Part shown: positions 61,214 to 64,000 of the stretch, in pieces | Layout of the letters: every line of letters begins with the position of its first letter | How positions within the stretch are numbered: position 1 is the stretch's first letter | Source of the DNA: Clostridia bacterium | GTDB lineage: Bacteria > Bacillota > Clostridia > Oscillospirales > CAG-272 | Assembly (NCBI GenBank): GCA_017453255.1 | Contig: JAFTKN010000010.1 | Location: 152,458 to 216,457, forward strand | Direction of reading: 5' to 3' | Length of the DNA: 64,000 nucleotides | Notes under the pieces: model-generated | The model's input: only the letters and a program-made list of their open reading frames with translations | The model's database searches: none | What the model was told of the DNA's origin: nothing | Position numbers and translations under genes: made by a program

Positions 61214-61248
61214 GATTAAATAAATCAACATGAAAGGAATTTATTATC

Positions 61249-61443
61249 ATGGGAAAAATTAAGACACATAAGGCTTCTAGCAAAAGATTTTCTTTGACTG
61301 GAACAGGAAAAGTAAAGATGTTTCATGCGCAACATCGTCATAACCTTGGCTTAAAGACTGCAAAGCGTAAGAGAAATCTTCGTTCAGGTTTTTATTTGAG
61401 CGAGAGCATGGCTCCGACAATTAAGAAGCTTATCAACAAATAA
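61249..61443 (+). CDS. rpmI: Ribosomal protein L35 (bL35)
   Basis: Large-subunit protein, 64 residues, with the family opening KIKTHKASSKRF and the Lys/Arg-rich GLKTAKRKRNLR stretch. It sits between infC and rplT as in nearly all bacteria; AAAGGAA precedes ATG 61249. Regulated with its neighbours by the L20 leader. Confidence 0.98.
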   Translation: MGKIKTHKASSKRFSLTGTGKVKMFHAQHRHNLGLKTAKRKRNLRSGFYLSESMAPTIKKLINK

Positions 61444-61477
61444 TTGTTTGAAACGTTAAACTAGGAGGATTATAAAG

Positions 61478-61831
61478 ATGGCAAGAGTTAAAGGTGCTAT
61501 GATGGCACGTAAAAGAAGAAATAAAATTTTAAAGATGGCAAAAGGTTATTGGGGCGCAAAGAGCAAGCACTTCAAGATGGCTAAGCAAGCTGTAATGAAG
61601 AGTGGTAACTATGCTTTTGCTGGCAGAAAGATGAAGAAAAGAGATTTTCGTTCTCTTTGGATTACAAGAATTTCTGCGCAAGCAAAGGTTTGTGGTATCA
61701 ATTATTCTACATTCATGCACGGCTTAAAGCTCGCTGGTATTGATCTCAATAGAAAGATGCTTGCTGAACTCGCAGTATCTGATAAGGAAGCTTTTGCAGC
61801 ACTTGTTGAAAAGGCAAAGGCAGCTCTTTAA
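61478..61831 (+). CDS. rplT: Ribosomal protein L20 (bL20)
   Basis: Large-subunit protein needed early in 50S assembly and, in Bacillota, the repressor that binds the infC leader. Of 117 residues: [20 protein letters not shown] at the start, [16 protein letters not shown], and the [19 protein letters not shown] central helix; the globular C-terminal half that recognises the leader is intact. AGGAGG precedes ATG 61478. Confidence 0.98.
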   Translation: MARVKGAMMARKRRNKILKMAKGYWGAKSKHFKMAKQAVMKSGNYAFAGRKMKKRDFRSLWITRISAQAKVCGINYSTFMHGLKLAGIDLNRKMLAELAVSDKEAFAALVEKAKAAL

Positions 61832-61841
61832 TATAATATGA

Positions 61842-61865
61842 AACTCGGCGCAAGCCGAGTTTTTT
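61842..61865 (+). terminator. Terminator of infC-rpmI-rplT
   Basis: AACTCGGC / GCCGAGTT stem with a GCAA tetraloop and T tail. Confidence 0.85.
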
Positions 61866-61890
61866 ACAGTTTAAAGGAGAATAGAGCATA

Positions 61891-62703
61891 ATGAATAATG
61901 TAATATTTAATACTGATCTTATAACAAGTAAAACAAATTCGACAATTGTAAAAATCGGAAAATTAATGAATAAAAAATCAAGAAACGAGGACCATTTATT
62001 TGTTTGTAATGGTATAAAATTATTTGAAGAAGCGGTTAATTGTAAAGTTGAAATTCCATATATTGTTTTGAATAATAATAGTGAATTTTCTGATAATATA
62101 ATTCTAAAACTCAAATCTTGCATCAAAAATCATACAAAAATAATTTGTGTAACAGAACAAGTATTTGAGAAGCTCAGTGATGAAAAATCACCTCAAGGAA
62201 TAGTGGCTGTATGTAAATTTTTAAATAATATAACAACACGTTTTACATTTGTAGAAAATGAGAAAGTAATGATGCTGGAATCAGTAAGAGACCCTGGAAA
62301 TGTTGGTACTATAATTCGAAATGCAGCAGCATTTGGTATAGATAGTCTTGTCATTTCTTCGGATTGCGCAGATGTATATTCTTCCAAGGTGGTTAGAGCT
62401 GCCATGGGTGCAATTTTTAAAGTAAAAATTTGTATTGTTGATAATTTGAGTGAAGTTATATTGTACTTCAAAAGTAACAATAGGAGAGTAATGACAGCGG
62501 CACTAACCAAAAAATCACGTATTCTTACTAAAAATTCGTTAACTCCAACTGACATAATAATTATTGGAAATGAGGGACACGGAGCAAGTAATGAAGTTAT
62601 AAGCCTATGCGATGAAACAATTTTGATTCCAATGGCAGAAAATACTGAATCATTAAATGCGGCGATTGCGGCTGCGATTTTCATGTGGGAACTTAATAAA
62701 TAA
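61891..62703 (+). CDS. rRNA 2'-O-ribose methyltransferase, TrmH/SpoU family
   Basis: SAM-dependent RNA methyltransferase with the trefoil-knot (SPOUT) fold. It has 270 residues. An N-terminal substrate-binding domain runs to about 100, and the three SPOUT motifs follow: SVRDPGNVGTIIRNAAAFG near 131, IIGNEGHGASNEVI near 227 and NTESLNAAIAAAIFMWEL at the end. A gene of this family often follows rplT or precedes pheS in Bacillota. The methylated nucleotide (23S G2251 or another) is not shown. AAAGGAG precedes ATG 61891. Confidence 0.9.
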   Translation: MNNVIFNTDLITSKTNSTIVKIGKLMNKKSRNEDHLFVCNGIKLFEEAVNCKVEIPYIVLNNNSEFSDNIILKLKSCIKNHTKIICVTEQVFEKLSDEKSPQGIVAVCKFLNNITTRFTFVENEKVMMLESVRDPGNVGTIIRNAAAFGIDSLVISSDCADVYSSKVVRAAMGAIFKVKICIVDNLSEVILYFKSNNRRVMTAALTKKSRILTKNSLTPTDIIIIGNEGHGASNEVISLCDETILIPMAENTESLNAAIAAAIFMWELNK

Positions 62704-62730
62704 TATTATAATATATTTTTTATATTTTAA

Positions 62731-62759
62731 TTGACAATATTAAAACAAAGTGGTATTAT
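62731..62759 (+). promoter_or_regulatory. Promoter of dprA
   Basis: TTGACA (62731-62736), 17 bases, TATTAT (62754-62759). Confidence 0.7.
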
Positions 62760-62789
62760 AATATAAAACTTATATTTAGGAGAAAGGTC

Positions 62790-64000
62790 ATGGACAAAAA
62801 GCTTTTATGGGTATGGCTATCTATTCATTTTAAAGAGGGTACAAACCTTTATAAAAAACTATACGATGCTTTTGGGTCAATTGAAGCGATATATGATTCT
62901 GACGATGCTGACATAAATTCGGTTCCATGGTTATTTTCGACGTTTAAAAAGAAATTACTAGATAAAAATTTAAATAATGCAAAAGCAATCATCGAATGGT
63001 GTGAAAAATACGATGTTGATATTATTACGCCTGACGATGAAAATTATCCTAAAGCATTATTAGAAATTGATGATTATCCTGCGGTTTTATATTGCTATGG
63101 TAAATTACCGGATTTTGAAAATAATCTTTGCATAACAGTTGTTGGAAAAAGGGATATGTCGGTTTATGGTAAAGAAAATGCCTTTAATTTGGGGTATGGA
63201 CTTACAAAAGGTGGTGCAGTTGTTATAAGTGGAATGGCAAAGGGAATAGACTGTACAGCACAAAAAGGTGCGCTCTTTGCTGGAGGAACAACTGTAGCAG
63301 TTTTAGGATGTGGAATAAACGTAGTGTATCCGAAAGAAAATTTTGAGTTAATGGTCAAAATAATGAGAGTAGGAGCTGTTATTACTGAATATCCTCCATA
63401 TTCCCCTCCTAATGCATATAATTTTCCTAAACGAAATCGTATTATGAGTGCACTTTCTAATGCTACTGTTGTTGTGGAAGCAGGCAAAAATAGTGGTTCA
63501 CTAATCACAGCCAATATGGCAAAAAGACAAAATAAATTAGTTTTTGCTTATCCATCGTCTGTAAACCACTTCTTTTCTGAAGGAAATAACGATTTAATAT
63601 TTGAAGATATTGCAAAGCTTGTAACTTCTCCTATTGATATTTTGGAACATTTTCTAGATAAATTTAGTCTTGATTTAAAAGCTTCGAAAGAAAAACCTGT
63701 TATCAAAAATGTTATTAGAGACAAAGAAGTTGATTTTTTACCTAAAGGCTTTTGGGCAAATGATCGTAAGCCTGGTAAAATAAGCAAACCTTCAAAAAAT
63801 AAAAAAGAAAAGAGAATAAAAGCAAAAGAAACAAACATTGAACCAGTTATAAATATTGATTTAACACAATTATCAAATGATGAAAAAATCGTATATACTG
63901 CATTTAAAGATGAGGAGAAGATATCTATGGATATATTAATCGATCTTTGCCCATCTTTAGACCTAGGAGCCTTGTCATCAACATTGATGACTTTAGAGCT
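62790..64000 (+). CDS. dprA: DNA-processing protein DprA (3' end beyond window)
   Basis: Loads RecA on incoming single-stranded DNA during natural transformation; also widely kept in bacteria not known to transform. Seen: an N-terminal SAM-like helical domain (about 1-90), then the Rossmann-fold core with VVGKRDMSVYGKE near 115, VISGMAKGIDCTAQKGAL near 147, VAVLGCGINVVYPKEN near 171, FPKRNRIMSALSNATVVVEAG near 213, and GSLITANMAKRQ. The C-terminal winged-helix part starts near 360 and is cut by the window end. AGGAGAAAGG precedes ATG 62790. No competence genes are visible nearby. Confidence 0.95.
   Translation, partial: MDKKLLWVWLSIHFKEGTNLYKKLYDAFGSIEAIYDSDDADINSVPWLFSTFKKKLLDKNLNNAKAIIEWCEKYDVDIITPDDENYPKALLEIDDYPAVLYCYGKLPDFENNLCITVVGKRDMSVYGKENAFNLGYGLTKGGAVVISGMAKGIDCTAQKGALFAGGTTVAVLGCGINVVYPKENFELMVKIMRVGAVITEYPPYSPPNAYNFPKRNRIMSALSNATVVVEAGKNSGSLITANMAKRQNKLVFAYPSSVNHFFSEGNNDLIFEDIAKLVTSPIDILEHFLDKFSLDLKASKEKPVIKNVIRDKEVDFLPKGFWANDRKPGKISKPSKNKKEKRIKAKETNIEPVINIDLTQLSNDEKIVYTAFKDEEKISMDILIDLCPSLDLGALSSTLMTLE

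Noticed and set aside
62193..62684. A 163-codon open frame on the minus strand
   Set aside because: It lies wholly antisense to the rRNA methyltransferase gene, has no ribosome site, and gives no recognisable protein; a shadow of the real frame.

Overview
This window looks like ordinary chromosome from a low-GC Gram-positive bacterium of the class Clostridia (Bacillota), probably an uncultured gut-type relative. The signs are AT-rich intergenic DNA, AAGGAG/GGAGG ribosome sites, TTGACA-N17-TATAAT promoters, a T-box on ileS, a TPP riboswitch on thiT, an L20-type leader on infC, the Bacillota order of the division/cell-wall cluster, both GluRS and GlnRS, and a PdaA-like deacetylase next to a PASTA-bearing PBP, which hints at (but does not prove) spore formation. 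I saw no tRNA, rRNA, CRISPR array, integrase or transposase.

Layout. 0-2.7 kb (minus strand): the start of a diacylglycerol glycosyltransferase and a lipoprotein HtrA protease with a collagen-like tract. 2.8-6.3 kb: GH42 beta-galactosidase, thiamine pyrophosphokinase, then a TPP riboswitch and the thiamine transporter thiT. 6.3-11.4 kb: an alpha/beta hydrolase, L-fucose isomerase with a sugar nucleotidyltransferase, a small helical protein and a lipoprotein with InlB-type repeats. 11.4-16.3 kb (minus): ileS behind a T-box, and glyS. 16.5-19.8 kb: HPr, uvrC, rsmD, coaD. 19.9-30.0 kb: a dcw cluster mraZ-rsmH-(small membrane protein in the ftsL slot)-PBP-murE-murF-mraY-ftsW-murG, without murD. 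30.0-34.6 kb: a 915-residue repeat lipoprotein paralogous to the one at 10.5 kb, a 56-residue membrane protein on the minus strand, and two overlapping polysaccharide deacetylases. 34.6-37.2 kb: a DUF624-like membrane protein and proC (minus), and a GNAT acetyltransferase. 37.4-47.6 kb: a complete glycogen cluster glgB-glgC-glgD-glgA-glgP-GH13. 47.7-51.1 kb: gltX-glnS.

51.1-58.0 kb is the most unusual part: six regulator genes in a row (three XRE-TPR proteins, two AraC proteins with GNAT-like C-terminal halves, one small XRE protein with an unrecognised C-terminal domain). Five terminators there share a GCGAGTGC/GCACTCGC stem that I did not see elsewhere in the window. 58.0-60.4 kb: a GH3 beta-glucosidase with permuted domain order. 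60.5-64.0 kb: infC (apparently starting at AUU)-rpmI-rplT, an rRNA methyltransferase of the SpoU family, and the start of dprA.

How the genes work together. The catabolic genes (GH42, GH3, fucI, GH13) would feed galactose, glucose and fucose from plant or host glycans into central metabolism; the glg genes store and recover glucose. The dcw, deacetylase, PBP and glycosyltransferase genes build and remodel the envelope. The aminoacyl-tRNA synthetase and ribosomal genes are controlled by RNA leaders. The regulator array has no obvious target in view apart from the neighbouring GH3 enzyme.
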